Notes: generated by a model from the sequence alone, not told the origin. A DNA stretch of 64,000 bases from Bacillus benzoevorans (GCF_014207535.1 NZ_JACHGK010000003.1:1-64000); one strand, 5' to 3'; positions 51,230-60,317 are shown, numbered from the stretch's first letter. Translations and numbers: made by a program.

Positions 51230-52876
51230 TTATTGCTCTCCCCTCAAATTTTTCAAGAAACCGCTTATCGTAAATTTCCTTAATGGTGATGGTTCCCGAT
51301 ATTCCTGTTCAAATACCAAATCCTCGAGCCAGTGCGTATCATATAATTTATCATCGATATAATTTTCAACATCATTTTGTCCCGGCGGGTTATAAAGGAT
51401 CAGATCAAATCCGAATTGATTTAATAACAGGAGTAAGACCGCATCCGAACGTGACAGAATTCCGCTTATTCCATTATTAAATAGAATAAGCTTGGGCACT
51501 TCTTGTGAATAATCGAACTTCTGCATCATTCTCACGATCTCAGACGGAATCTGCATCCCATGGGTAAATAAATAGATTTTCACATCTACTTCCTTTTCAT
51601 GATGCAAAGCCTTTAACCGCGGTTTAGCACACATATTTTTTATCGCTGCTGCAATCCCTTGCTGCAGCCCTATTGGAAGCTGGCTGTACTTCCAATAATT
51701 AGCCTCGATCATTTTTTCTATGCTCAGTTCCCCTTCCCGGTCAATCGCATTGCGATAGTGGAAGCGAAAATCATTATTGATCGAGCGTGTCAAAGGAAAT
51801 TCCTTAATAAGAAGGCTATTTTCCCATTCTGTAAGAGCATGGAGACGTTCCCAATATTCCTTGCGATTTCGGCTTACCCCTTGAATCTTGGCAAATATAG
51901 CTGGGATTTTGACCTTTCCGTTTTGTACGGCAAAATCAGGCCGGATCAGCGCCTTTTCTTTTGTCAAAAGAAACAGTTCATCATATGTCGTTTTCAGTGT
52001 GATGGACGAAGGAGTATAATCTCTCAACTGCCATGGCTTGAAAAAATGAGATTCTTCATGATTTAAGATGGTTTCTATTTCCCGCGACGCCCGATACGCT
52101 ACGGTTGATTTTCGATTTCTCTTTTCTGCCGGAAAAGGCTCCGGGGCATGTGTTTCGGGATATTTATGAATAAATGTTAAGTGCTGTTCTTCATCAAGCA
52201 GGAAAAAAGGATCCTCGCCGCTTGGATTAAAAAGTAAAACATCACAGCCCAGATAGAGTAAAAATGTTAAAAAATATTGATGACTTTTCTTCGTATTTCC
52301 GTACCAAATCAGCTTCGGCATCGAGATATCCGGATTTATCTGATCGATGGCTTCACTTAGGTGATTAAAAGACCATTTTATGACATCTACTAATACCCGC
52401 TGCAAATCAGGACTTTTCAATCCGTCCTTTTCTTTCTCGGTAAAGATAGTAAGCATCGTGATAAAAGCTTCTCGAATCTTCCGGTGTATAGCTGGATTGG
52501 AAGATTTAAGCAGCAGCAGCTCACCATCAAGAAATGCCGTAAAGCGATTAACTGAAAGATGCTGTTCCTTACTTATATTAAGCACCCGTTGAATCGATTG
52601 AAATTGTTTATTTTCAATGGTTTTGTCTAAATGATCTTGGCTAATAAGCAAGACTCCGGGAATGTCTTGATGAACGAGATCATATAATCTGTTATAATAC
52701 TCGTCTTCATCAAGCGGGACACCAAGAAATCGCGCTGCTGCCTGACCAATATGGAGAATCCCTTCTTCCACCATAAATTGCGGGCGGGAATGGATGGGTT
52801 TCTGTACCGTTGCAAGCCAATTTTCATAAGACAAAGGCAAAATATGATTGATTATCTGCCGAATAGGTTGATTCAT
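51230..52876 (-). CDS. yceG: YceG family protein of the Ter cluster
   Basis: A 548-residue soluble protein, start at the ATG at 52874-52876 after AGGGAAGTGAT. It contains two related halves: LIWYGNTKKSHQYFLTFLLY with CDVLLFNPSGEDPF, and LILFNNGISGILSRSDAV with FDLILYNPPGQNDV. This suggests an internal duplication of a phosphoribosyltransferase-like or TelA-associated module. Known as YceG in the B. subtilis yceCDEFGH operon; biochemical role not established. Confidence 0.82.
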   Translation of the reverse strand: MNQPIRQIINHILPLSYENWLATVQKPIHSRPQFMVEEGILHIGQAAARFLGVPLDEDEYYNRLYDLVHQDIPGVLLISQDHLDKTIENKQFQSIQRVLNISKEQHLSVNRFTAFLDGELLLLKSSNPAIHRKIREAFITMLTIFTEKEKDGLKSPDLQRVLVDVIKWSFNHLSEAIDQINPDISMPKLIWYGNTKKSHQYFLTFLLYLGCDVLLFNPSGEDPFFLLDEEQHLTFIHKYPETHAPEPFPAEKRNRKSTVAYRASREIETILNHEESHFFKPWQLRDYTPSSITLKTTYDELFLLTKEKALIRPDFAVQNGKVKIPAIFAKIQGVSRNRKEYWERLHALTEWENSLLIKEFPLTRSINNDFRFHYRNAIDREGELSIEKMIEANYWKYSQLPIGLQQGIAAAIKNMCAKPRLKALHHEKEVDVKIYLFTHGMQIPSEIVRMMQKFDYSQEVPKLILFNNGISGILSRSDAVLLLLLNQFGFDLILYNPPGQNDVENYIDDKLYDTHWLEDLVFEQEYREPSPLRKFTISGFLKNLRGEQ

Positions 52877-53170
52877 GTAGATCACTTCCCTTTACAAGCG
52901 AAAGATAGTTTCACGAAGGATGATACAAATCTTGCAAATGCACTTTTTCATGAACTCTCTTTATCATCATATCACAGGTCACTGTCGTTTAATCAATATA
53001 CGAAGGGAATGGCAAAAGGTTTCAAAATAATGCGTTCAAAAACTTTTCACCTTCCTGCATGTTCTTGAATACAGATGGGGTGAAGAGATCTGACAAAGAT
53101 ACATTCTTCATTATGATATCGGTTTCAAAAAGGTAACAACGCTTATTACTAGTCGTTAAGGGTGAATAGC

Positions 53171-53419
53171 ATGAGATTTTTGCATAAACGGGTGCCCGAG
53201 GAAGAACTTCAAACTCATTTCAAAATGCTAGAAGACGTTGTCAATTCTGTTTATTTTATCCTGATTGATTTATTTTTTTGCGGGCTGTTTCTTTCCATGT
53301 TTACTTTGTCTGTCCACCATTCTATTAAAATATCGATTTTGATTTTTATCGGTTTTTATCTATTTGGTGTAAGCATCTACCTTCTGCTGAAAAAATGGCT
53401 CAAGGATGGGACGCAATAG
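53171..53419 (+). CDS. Small two-span membrane protein within the Ter cluster
   Basis: An 82-residue protein starting at the ATG at 53171, 6 bases after AAGGGTG. A charged N-terminus (FLKHKRV-like, EEELQTHFK) precedes two spans (~30-50 and ~53-73) and a Lys-rich tail. Oriented against the Ter genes, which it splits into two groups. Unrecognised. Confidence 0.55.
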   Translation: MRFLHKRVPEEELQTHFKMLEDVVNSVYFILIDLFFCGLFLSMFTLSVHHSIKISILIFIGFYLFGVSIYLLLKKWLKDGTQ

Positions 53420-53421
53420 GT

Positions 53422-53456
53422 GAAAAAGAGAACAGACCATTGTCCGTTCTCTTTTC
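53422..53456. terminator. Bidirectional terminator between the small gene and terC
   Basis: AAAAGAGAAC and GTTCTCTTTT (10 bp) around a GAC/GTC-containing loop. Confidence 0.75.
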
Positions 53457-53460
53457 TTTG

Positions 53461-54219
53461 CTAGGATTGAAATCCTTTTTTCTTATTCCTCATATGAATA
53501 ATAATAGTTGCGCCAAAGGTAACTAAGATAAGAATAAAGAATAACTCATGGCTGACTTCAATATCAAAGACGCTGAGGAACATCTTCACCGCTATAATCA
53601 TGATCAGGACATACGCTGCTGTTTCCAATTCGGGTATCCGATCGATTAATTTAAGAAACACACCGGCTACCCCCCTCATCATTAGGACACCCAGCATACC
53701 GCCCAATAGCAGGATCCACACTTTTTCACTAATCCCAAATGCAGCAAGGACACTGTCGACAGAAAAGGCAATATCCATTAATTCTACTGATGCGACCGTT
53801 CCCCAGAAATTACCGAACATCCGGATAAGCAGACTATTCTTACTCATTTCTTTTGTTCCTGATTCATCAGCTGACGGTTCTTTTTTCCGATCAAGGAAAT
53901 AGCGGACAGCCAGCCAGGCTAAATAGGCGGCACCAAGTACTTTCACCCACCATAGTTTAATCAGGAAAACACCGATCCCAATGGCGATAAAACGGAAGCT
54001 ATATGCGCCTATTAAACCATAAAACAGTGCTTTTTTCCTTTGCTTCTCAGGCAGATGGCGAACCATTACGGCTAATACAAGGGCATTATCAGCAGAGAGC
54101 AGGCCTTCCAAAATGACAAGTGAACCAATTAATCCCCAGCTGACCGGATCAGATAATACTTCGACCCACATCCCCCAATCAAAAAACTGGGCATACGTAT
54201 CAATAACTCCTTCTAACAT
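53461..54219 (-). CDS. yceF: TerC family integral membrane protein (YceF-like)
   Basis: A 252-residue protein with about seven spans. Conserved acidic residues in the membrane: EGLLSADNALVLAVM and ELMDIAFSVDSVLAA, the TerC signature proposed to bind or move metal ions (Mn2+ in some members). AGGAGGAAC precedes the ATG. Member of the Ter cluster between the proximal terD and yceG. Confidence 0.9.
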   Translation of the reverse strand: MLEGVIDTYAQFFDWGMWVEVLSDPVSWGLIGSLVILEGLLSADNALVLAVMVRHLPEKQRKKALFYGLIGAYSFRFIAIGIGVFLIKLWWVKVLGAAYLAWLAVRYFLDRKKEPSADESGTKEMSKNSLLIRMFGNFWGTVASVELMDIAFSVDSVLAAFGISEKVWILLLGGMLGVLMMRGVAGVFLKLIDRIPELETAAYVLIMIIAVKMFLSVFDIEVSHELFFILILVTFGATIIIHMRNKKKGFQS

Positions 54220-54250
54220 TCAAAATGTTCCTCCTAAGACTGTTGATTGA

Positions 54251-54281
54251 GAAAGACCCGCATCCAAAGTGCGGGTCTTTC
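54251..54281. terminator. Hairpin between terD and terC
   Basis: GAAAGACCCGCA and TGCGGGTCTTTC form a perfect 12-bp stem with a 7-base loop but no clear T-run; terminator or attenuator-like. Confidence 0.4.
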
Positions 54282-54290
54282 ATAAATAAT

Positions 54291-54480
54291 CAAATTCGCC
54301 CGTCGAATTTGTGCCTCGGATTTTTTCGAGCCCGCTCGAAAAATTTCCTTTAAAAATCCGGGGCATCCGCCGGAGGCTTAACTTCATTCAGCTAGGGATT
54401 GAATCTCAACTGAATTAGAGAGTTTATTTGCATTCATCCCTTAACTATTGAAATAGATGCCTTCTGCTGAATGTAGTTAA
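54291..54480. repeat. Composite palindromic element, MITE/BCR-like
   Basis: Within 190 bases lie nested inverted repeats. CAAATTCG/CGAATTTG is at 54291-54311. GCCTCGGATTTTT/AAAAATCCGGGGC (54313-54364) encloses TTTTTCGAG/CTCGAAAAA. The 15-bp pair TTAACTTCATTCAGC (54378-54392) and GCTGAATGTAGTTAA (54466-54480) has one mismatch. The right arm overlaps the terD stop codon. The GC content of the stems differs from the AT-rich surroundings. Likely a dispersed non-coding repeat. Confidence 0.55.
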
Positions 54481-55058
54481 CCTACCTGCAATCCGAAGTT
54501 TGTTGCCAAAGCAGCAAGCCCGCCTTGAAAACCGCTTCCGATTGCATTAAACTTCCATTCTCCATTATGCCTGTACATTTCACCTACGACAAGTGCTGTT
54601 TCAATTGAAAAATCCTCCCCTAAATCAAAGCGGACTAATTCTTCATTTGTCGCAGCATTCACGATTCGTACATAGGCATTAGATACCTGCCCGAAATTCT
54701 GATTCCGTTCTTCGGCTTCATGGATGGTAATCGCAAAGGCAATTCGCTGTGTGCCTGCAGGGACTTGTGTTAATGCCACGCTGATTTGTTCGTCATCACC
54801 TGAACCTTCTCCGGTGCGATTATCACCTGTATGTACGACAGAACCATTTCCTCCGGTTGTATTATTGTAAAAGACAAAATCGCTGTCTGATCCTACTTTT
54901 CCATTTTCACCTAATAGAAAAACGGAAGTATCGAGGTCAAAATCTTTTCCTCCATCATATTTATTGGTGTCCCAGCCAAGACCTACAATGACTTTCGTTA
55001 ATCCGGGATTCGTCTTCGTTAAATCAACCTTTTGTCCTTTTGATAAACTGATTGCCAT
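54477..55058 (-). CDS. terD: TerD family protein (proximal copy)
   Basis: A 193-residue TerD protein starting at the ATG at 55056-55058, 7 bases after [25 protein letters not shown], calcium-site [10 protein letters not shown] and [14 protein letters not shown]. Standard length, like YceD/YceE of B. subtilis. First gene of the leftward Ter group (terD, terC, yceG, yceH, terD). Confidence 0.92.
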   Translation of the reverse strand: MAISLSKGQKVDLTKTNPGLTKVIVGLGWDTNKYDGGKDFDLDTSVFLLGENGKVGSDSDFVFYNNTTGGNGSVVHTGDNRTGEGSGDDEQISVALTQVPAGTQRIAFAITIHEAEERNQNFGQVSNAYVRIVNAATNEELVRFDLGEDFSIETALVVGEMYRHNGEWKFNAIGSGFQGGLAALATNFGLQVG

Positions 55059-55149
55059 ATTCATTACCTCCGTTATAGAATTCTTTTTTTAGAAAGGGTT
55101 TATCCCCTGTTCTTACCTTAGTATATTTTGCCTGTTACGGCAAAAAATA

Positions 55150-55746
55150 TCAACTCATCCATTTAGGCGGGGTATTTTTATCCCAATAAATGACCCCCAA
55201 TTCATGGTGCAATTGAAATTGGTCATGTACCGTATGGTAATGGAAATTAAAAGTAAAGCCTTCTTGAGGGGGATGGTCTCTTCTCACGTGGAAGCGGATG
55301 ACATCCTGTTTCGTTTTTTGATTCATAATATGAAATATTTTCTCTGATTGACCTCCCCCAGGCATTTCCGTTACCGAAAGGTGGCTTAAATCATCTTCTG
55401 GAAATTGTAAAGCAATTTCTTCGATTGCTTTCTCTATATTTGGCAAAATAATCTCCCTAAATTCATCTTCAATCACCGGTTTAATTTTTGCGCCAAACTT
55501 GAGATAGGCTTGGGATTCGGCTTGTTTAACCATTTCCTGAATAAAGGCATCCCGTTCTGCTAATGCCGCCGGCGAATGATTCGTCGCTTCAGCCACTAGC
55601 GGAAGCGCCTCAATCATATTCCTTTTTTCTTGTTTATTGGCTTCATTAGGATTGTTCGAAAGGACCTGCGGTGTCACCATACCAAACGTAATGACGGTCA
55701 CTAGAATTACTAATGATTTTCGAAGCCATTTTGGCAATACCCTCAA
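55150..55746 (-). CDS. ypjP: YpjP family secreted/membrane-anchored protein
   Basis: A 198-residue protein with an N-terminal signal or anchor (RKSLVILVTVITFGMVTP). The YpjP-like domain includes MVKQAESQAYLKFG, LPNIEKAIEEIA, HVRRDHPPQEGF and NFHYHTVHDQF. Function unknown. In B. subtilis ypjP lies near thyB; here the Ter cluster and two other genes separate them. Confidence 0.85.
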   Translation of the reverse strand: MRVLPKWLRKSLVILVTVITFGMVTPQVLSNNPNEANKQEKRNMIEALPLVAEATNHSPAALAERDAFIQEMVKQAESQAYLKFGAKIKPVIEDEFREIILPNIEKAIEEIALQFPEDDLSHLSVTEMPGGGQSEKIFHIMNQKTKQDVIRFHVRRDHPPQEGFTFNFHYHTVHDQFQLHHELGVIYWDKNTPPKWMS

Positions 55747-55978
55747 CTCCTCTAGTACAGGGCATAAATGAAGTTTACATAACTTAATTATGGTTTATTC
55801 ACACATTTTCCTGTAAGTGATGTACGCTGTTATTCATCTATTAAAAACAGTATACTTCTTTTTACGTATAAAATAAAAAAAGGTTTCATATTTTTCATTT
55901 TCCTTAATAAATATATTAATAGACTTAAACATCACTTACTAGGAATTTTAATATTTTTTAAAAAAAGGGGGAAGGGAA

Positions 55979-56050
55979 ATGGAATGGTCAATTGTCACAG
56001 GCTGTCTGCTTTTGATGGGCTATTATGTGTGGTTAGCATGTACAGATTAG
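55979..56050 (+). CDS. Putative 23-residue membrane peptide
   Basis: An ATG at 55979 follows the very strong ribosome site AAAAAAGGGGGAAGGG. It encodes 23 residues: a short acidic-aromatic start (MEWS), a hydrophobic span and a CTD ending. A hairpin terminator comes ~20 bases after the stop. The combination RBS + hydrophobic peptide + terminator supports a real small gene; no family recognised. Confidence 0.5.
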   Translation: MEWSIVTGCLLLMGYYVWLACTD

Positions 56051-56068
56051 TGGAATAGAAGGCAAATG

Positions 56069-56095
56069 AAAAAGGATGCCGCAGGCACCCTTTTT
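56069..56095. terminator. Bidirectional terminator after the small ORF and brxA
   Basis: AAAAAGG-TGCC and GGCA-CCTTTTT arms (one A:C mismatch) with a GCA loop. Confidence 0.7.
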
Positions 56096-56098
56096 CAT

Positions 56099-56533
56099 TT
56101 AGCAGTTTTGATCAAAGGCTGTCATTAAATTCCCCATAATATGATCAAGCGTTTGACCTTCAATATCATGGCGGTGAACGAAATGAACAACTTCTTTTCC
56201 ATTTAATAAGGCCATAGATGGTGATGATGGCGGGATATCACCGAAGTATTCACGCATTTTTGCGGTCGCCTCTTTATCCTGACCGGCAAATACCGTCACA
56301 AGATGTTCTGGTTTATTCTCATTGTATTTTACGGCTTCGGCCGCTGCAGGACGTGCCAAACCCGCTGCACAACCGCAAACTGAATTAACCACTACAAGTG
56401 TGGTGCCCTGCGCATTTTCCATATATTGTTCTACATCTTCTACGCTGATTAATTCTTTAAAACCGGATTGCACTAATTCTTCACGCATCGGTTTTACTAA
56501 TTGTTTCATATAATCTTCGTATGCCATTGACAT
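56099..56533 (-). CDS. brxA: Bacilliredoxin (BrxA/YphP family)
   Basis: A 144-residue thioredoxin-fold protein that removes bacillithiol from S-bacillithiolated proteins. The active site is the family CGC motif in NSVCGCAAGLARP. Others: HLVTVFAGQDKEAT and PPSSPSMALL with the cis-Pro. GGGGAGGAG lies 8 bases before the ATG. Near ypjP as YphP is in B. subtilis, hence BrxA instead of BrxB. Implies bacillithiol as cellular thiol. Confidence 0.93.
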   Translation of the reverse strand: MSMAYEDYMKQLVKPMREELVQSGFKELISVEDVEQYMENAQGTTLVVVNSVCGCAAGLARPAAAEAVKYNENKPEHLVTVFAGQDKEATAKMREYFGDIPPSSPSMALLNGKEVVHFVHRHDIEGQTLDHIMGNLMTAFDQNC

Positions 56534-56611
56534 GTTGAATTCTCCTCCCCTCGGTGGTTTTCAACATAAGCATACTATAAATCGTAGTTATGGTGCAATA
56601 TTATTATTTTG

Positions 56612-58498
56612 TCATCCTTGCTCTGACAACTCTGTTAAATAGGTCCAGCGTTCAATCATATATTCAAGTTTTCCATTTAACTCCTGTTCTTCCTCTGCCA
56701 GCTTCTGGGCTTTCTCAAAATCGCTGCCTGTCCGATTTAATTCCACTGCTATTTCTTCCAGTCTTGCTTCAGCCGCTGCGATATCATCTTCGATCGTCTC
56801 AAATTCCTTTTGCTCTTTATACGTCATTCTCTTTTTCTTTGTTTTTTCCTGAGAGGAAGCAGGCTTTTTTACCTCTTCTTTCTTGATCTCCGCTAGAGTA
56901 TGGACCTGTTTTTCAAGAAATTCCGTATAATTGCCATAAAATAAATCAGTTTGACCTCCGCCATTTAAGACAAGAAGCTGCTCTGCCACTTTGTCAAGGA
57001 AATAACGATCATGTGATACGGTAATAACGACACCGGAAAAATCTTCTAAATAATCCTCCAGCACGGTCAATGTCTGTGTATCGAGATCATTTGTCGGTTC
57101 ATCCAGCAATAGGACATTTGGCTCGTGCATCAAGATCTTCAATAAATACAGACGTCGTTTTTCACCGCCGGATAATTTACGGATAGGTGTACCATGGGTA
57201 GAAGGAGGAAATAAGAAACGCTCCAGCATTTGCGCTGCAGAGATTGTTTTACCATCCGATGTCTCCACCACTTCTGCCGCTTCTTTTAAATATTCAATCA
57301 TGCGCTTGTTTTCATCCATATCTTCACTTTCCTGCGTATAAAAAGCAACCTTTACCGTTTGCCCGATAATCCGCTCGCCGGAATCAAGCGCTATTTTCCC
57401 GGCAAGGATATTTAACAGGGTTGACTTTCCTGTCCCATTTTTACCGATAATCCCGATCCGGTCTCCGGGTTTCACCAGAAGGTTAAACTGTTCTAATATC
57501 ACCTGATTGTCAAACCTTTTCGAGGCATCCTTCAGTTCAAAAACCTGCTTACCGAGTCTGCTTCCTCTTAAAGACATATCGAGATTTTCTTTTGTTTTAA
57601 CGGAGGAAAGCTTCTCATCCAATTGTTCAAAACGCTGAATTCTTGCCTTTTGCTTGGTGGAACGCGCTTGCGCTCCTCTGCGGATCCACTCCAGTTCGCG
57701 GCGGAAAAGATTCTTTTGTTTTTCAACGGTTGCGGCTTCCTGTTCCTCCCGAAGTGCTTTTGCTTTGAGAAACGCTGAATAATTGCCTTTATAGCTGTAA
57801 AGATTCCCTCCGTCGAGTTCAAAGACACGGTTTGTGACACGGTCAAGGAAATAGCGATCATGGGTGACAAGCAAAATCGAACCTGCATAACGGCTTAAGT
57901 AATCTTCCAGCCATTTTACCGATTCGTAATCAAGATGGTTGGTCGGCTCATCTAAAATGAGCAAATCAGGGGATTGAATTAATACTTGGGCCAGAGCTAC
58001 TCGCTTTTTCTGACCGCCTGATAAATGACCAATAAATTGCTCAAAATCTTCTATTCCCAGTTTTGTTAAAATCGTCTTTGCATTTGTGCTGACATCCCAA
58101 GCATTTAACGCATCCATTTCCTTCTGCTGCTGAAAAAGCATGTCCTGTAATGCTTGATTTTCCGGGTCCTTATGCAGCATCGATAAGGTTTTTTCATATT
58201 CCCTTAAAAGCCTAAAGACAGGAGCATCACCGGCAAAAATCTGTTCTAAAATAGTAAATTCAGGGTTCAAATCCGGTTTTTGTGCCGAGTAAGAAATGCT
58301 GTAATCCCTTGGGAAAATGATTTCTCCCTCATCCGGCTGATCAATGCCGGCGATAATTTTTAATAAAGAGGATTTTCCTGTTCCATTTACGCCGATTAAT
58401 CCGACACGCTCTTTTTCGGTAATCGTAAAAGATAAATCACGAAATAATGTCTTATCTCCATAAGATTTTGTCACATGTTCAATCGAAATTATTTTCAT
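56612..58498 (-). CDS. ABC-F family ATPase, Uup/YfmR type
   Basis: About 628 residues with two ABC domains, no membrane spans. Walker A GVNGTGKSS and GKNGTGKST, signatures LSGGQKKR and LSGGEKRR, Walker B LLILDEPTNHLD and VLLLDEPTNDLD. The ~80-residue linker is rich in Arg/Lys (RRGAQARSTKQKARIQ). A C-terminal coiled coil (~545-628) identifies the Uup/YfmR group, which acts on the ribosome at stalling (Pro-rich) sequences. Start likely the ATG at 58496-58498. Confidence 0.9.
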   Translation of the reverse strand: MKIISIEHVTKSYGDKTLFRDLSFTITEKERVGLIGVNGTGKSSLLKIIAGIDQPDEGEIIFPRDYSISYSAQKPDLNPEFTILEQIFAGDAPVFRLLREYEKTLSMLHKDPENQALQDMLFQQQKEMDALNAWDVSTNAKTILTKLGIEDFEQFIGHLSGGQKKRVALAQVLIQSPDLLILDEPTNHLDYESVKWLEDYLSRYAGSILLVTHDRYFLDRVTNRVFELDGGNLYSYKGNYSAFLKAKALREEQEAATVEKQKNLFRRELEWIRRGAQARSTKQKARIQRFEQLDEKLSSVKTKENLDMSLRGSRLGKQVFELKDASKRFDNQVILEQFNLLVKPGDRIGIIGKNGTGKSTLLNILAGKIALDSGERIIGQTVKVAFYTQESEDMDENKRMIEYLKEAAEVVETSDGKTISAAQMLERFLFPPSTHGTPIRKLSGGEKRRLYLLKILMHEPNVLLLDEPTNDLDTQTLTVLEDYLEDFSGVVITVSHDRYFLDKVAEQLLVLNGGGQTDLFYGNYTEFLEKQVHTLAEIKKEEVKKPASSQEKTKKKRMTYKEQKEFETIEDDIAAAEARLEEIAVELNRTGSDFEKAQKLAEEEQELNGKLEYMIERWTYLTELSEQG

Positions 58499-58638
58499 CA
58501 AAACCATTCCATTCATAAAAAGTAAACTGTGCCCTTGTCACGTATCTTCTATTATAGCAGTTAAATCACAGGAATAAATAAACTGGCGAAGAATGAGTGA
58601 AAATGGATCTCCGTCATTCGTTTTCTTCCAGACAGCAC

Positions 58639-58664
58639 AAAAGGCAGGATTGCTCCTGCCTTTT
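58639..58664 (-). terminator. Terminator of the NlpC/P60 gene
   Basis: AAAAGGCAGGA and TCCTGCCTTTT (11 bp) with a 4-base loop, just after the stop at 58679. Confidence 0.75.
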
Positions 58665-58678
58665 AAAATAGTAAACTA

Positions 58679-59842
58679 TTAATTTATGACCCGCATAACG
58701 CGGCCATTAAAAGTGTTTGCCCAATAACCGCTTGTCATATTGGCGACTGCGACACCTGTAGAACTTTGGGAACCGATAAACTTCCCGCCGCCTAAGTAAA
58801 TCCCAACATGACCGTCTGTTTTATACGTGTTAAAGAACACCATATCTCCAGGCTGCATATTAGCTGCAGATACTCTGGTTCCTGTATTTTTTAAGCTGTC
58901 CGTGCTGGCTGCTACTTTCACACCTGCCTGAGAAAATGCCCATGCCACGAATCCGGAACAGTCAAAACGGCCTGCTGCGATATCAGATGCCGATCTGCCG
59001 CCGCCGAATACATAGACAGAGTTTCCGATATATTTATTGCCGGCATTAATAACCGTTGCAATACTTCCGGAACCAACATTCGTATTCGTTGTGTTGATAC
59101 TTACTGCTGTGCCGGAGTTCGTGTTTGTTGCTGTATTTTTTGTAAATGAAGTAACAGCTCTGCTGAGTTCCTGCTGCTGCTGCTCTTTAAGGCTGGCAAT
59201 TTCAGCCATACTTTTCGCTGCATCTGTTGCTAATTGGTTTTTAAGCGCTTCGTTTTGCGACTTTTGCTCTGCTATTTCTGACTGCATGCCTTCTAATTCC
59301 TGCTTCATACTATTTAAATCGGTTAATTTCTTTTCAACCGTTTCTTGTTTTGTTTTTAATGTATTCTGATCTTCTTCAAGTTTTTTCATAATTTCTGAAT
59401 CTGCTTCAAAAATAGTAGCAACTGCTCCAACCCGGTCAATAAATTCACCAAAGCTGGTAGCCGAAAAAATAACATCCATATAACCAATCTGTCCGCCTGA
59501 TTCCTGATATGAAACCGCTCTCTCTTTTAAAATTCCCATTCTCTGTGAAATTCGTTCCTGAACCGCAGCGATTTCTGTATTAAGAGTTTCAATTTCCGCC
59601 TGTGCCTGACCAAGTTGAGCATTTGTTTCTTCAATCTTAGTATTATTATCTTTAATTGCTTGTTCCATTTTAGCGATTTGTGCTTCAATCTCCGCTTTTT
59701 TAGCCTGTAGGCTGCTTAATTCCTGCTGAGCCTCATTGATACTGGTTTGAATATTTGCATGCGCATTTATTCCTGGTATTGTCAAAATACCCCCCATTCC
59801 AAGCATGATCGTTGTACTAAGTGTAATGATTTTCTTTTTCAA
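58679..59842 (-). CDS. CwlO-like peptidoglycan DL-endopeptidase (NlpC/P60)
   Basis: A 387-residue secreted hydrolase. Signal peptide (~1-29, ending AHAN), long coiled-coil domain (~30-230) like CwlO and PcsB, a Ser/Thr/Asn linker, and a C-terminal NlpC/P60 domain with catalytic C295 (DCSGFVAWAF) and H345 (GHVGIYLGG). In B. subtilis the coiled coil is contacted by FtsEX and activity drives cell elongation. A long 5' region (see 60059-60076) suggests complex control. Substrate: the D-Glu to diamino acid bond of stem peptides. Confidence 0.9.
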   Translation of the reverse strand: MKKKIITLSTTIMLGMGGILTIPGINAHANIQTSINEAQQELSSLQAKKAEIEAQIAKMEQAIKDNNTKIEETNAQLGQAQAEIETLNTEIAAVQERISQRMGILKERAVSYQESGGQIGYMDVIFSATSFGEFIDRVGAVATIFEADSEIMKKLEEDQNTLKTKQETVEKKLTDLNSMKQELEGMQSEIAEQKSQNEALKNQLATDAAKSMAEIASLKEQQQQELSRAVTSFTKNTATNTNSGTAVSINTTNTNVGSGSIATVINAGNKYIGNSVYVFGGGRSASDIAAGRFDCSGFVAWAFSQAGVKVAASTDSLKNTGTRVSAANMQPGDMVFFNTYKTDGHVGIYLGGGKFIGSQSSTGVAVANMTSGYWANTFNGRVMRVIN

Positions 59843-60058
59843 AACTAAATCCTCCCTGTATCCTAAGGCAATACCTCTTGTGTATCAGGTTCCTTAAATA
59901 GTTCAAACTTCGTTGTCATTCGACAAAACTTATGATATTTTTTAATCTTTATTATGTAGTAGAAAACGATATTCCCGATTGAGTATCGATTATGGCTGAT
60001 TTTTAGCAGTCTTTGGAAACTCAACTAGTGGTAGTATACCATCACATTTTGTCAGTTC

Positions 60059-60076
60059 TGTAATAGAAATATTACA
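60059..60076. promoter_or_regulatory. Dyad TGTAAT-N6-ATTACA upstream of the NlpC/P60 gene
   Basis: TGTAAT and ATTACA are exact inverted 6-mers 6 bases apart. The half-site resembles WalR's TGTWAH, which in B. subtilis occurs as a direct repeat with 5-base spacing; here it is inverted. Could be a site for WalR or another dimeric regulator. Confidence 0.35.
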
Positions 60077-60245
60077 TTTATATTTCAAAAACTACTTTAT
60101 TCGACTATTTTCGATAAATTGTAACAAATATTTAATTTTCCCTATAAAGAACGTATTAATTAATATCGTTCGTTTAAAAGGTGTAATTACATCTTATAAC
60201 ATAAGTTTACTGCTGAAGCTGAAGCTAAAATTTCATTATTGCATA

Positions 60246-60285
60246 GAAAAAGGCTGACTCTGTCGTATAGGAGTCAGCCTTTTTC
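60246..60285 (-). terminator. Terminator of the fhs-coupled gene
   Basis: GAAAAAGGCTGACTC and GAGTCAGCCTTTTTC are perfect 15-bp arms with a 10-base loop. Confidence 0.85.
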
Positions 60286-60317
60286 GGAATAGTAATAATA
60301 TGGAACGGTTCCTCGAA

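Larger units (their letters stand above)
55747..56098. other. Intergenic region between ypjP and brxA
   Basis: AT-rich stretch of about 350 bases. It holds the ypjP leader, the small plus-strand ORF at 55979-56050, and its terminator at 56069-56095. Confidence 0.5.
59843..60317. other. Long upstream region of the NlpC/P60 gene
   Basis: 475 bases without a gene. Contains the dyad at 60059-60076, another short palindrome TGTC-ATTC-GACA near 59937-59948, and the terminator of the 60318 gene at 60246-60285. I looked for a c-di-AMP (ydaO) riboswitch, which controls such genes elsewhere, and did not find its conserved blocks. Confidence 0.5.

Noticed and set aside
59843..60300. c-di-AMP (ydaO) riboswitch before the NlpC/P60 gene
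   Set aside because: The conserved blocks of that riboswitch are not present on the minus strand.
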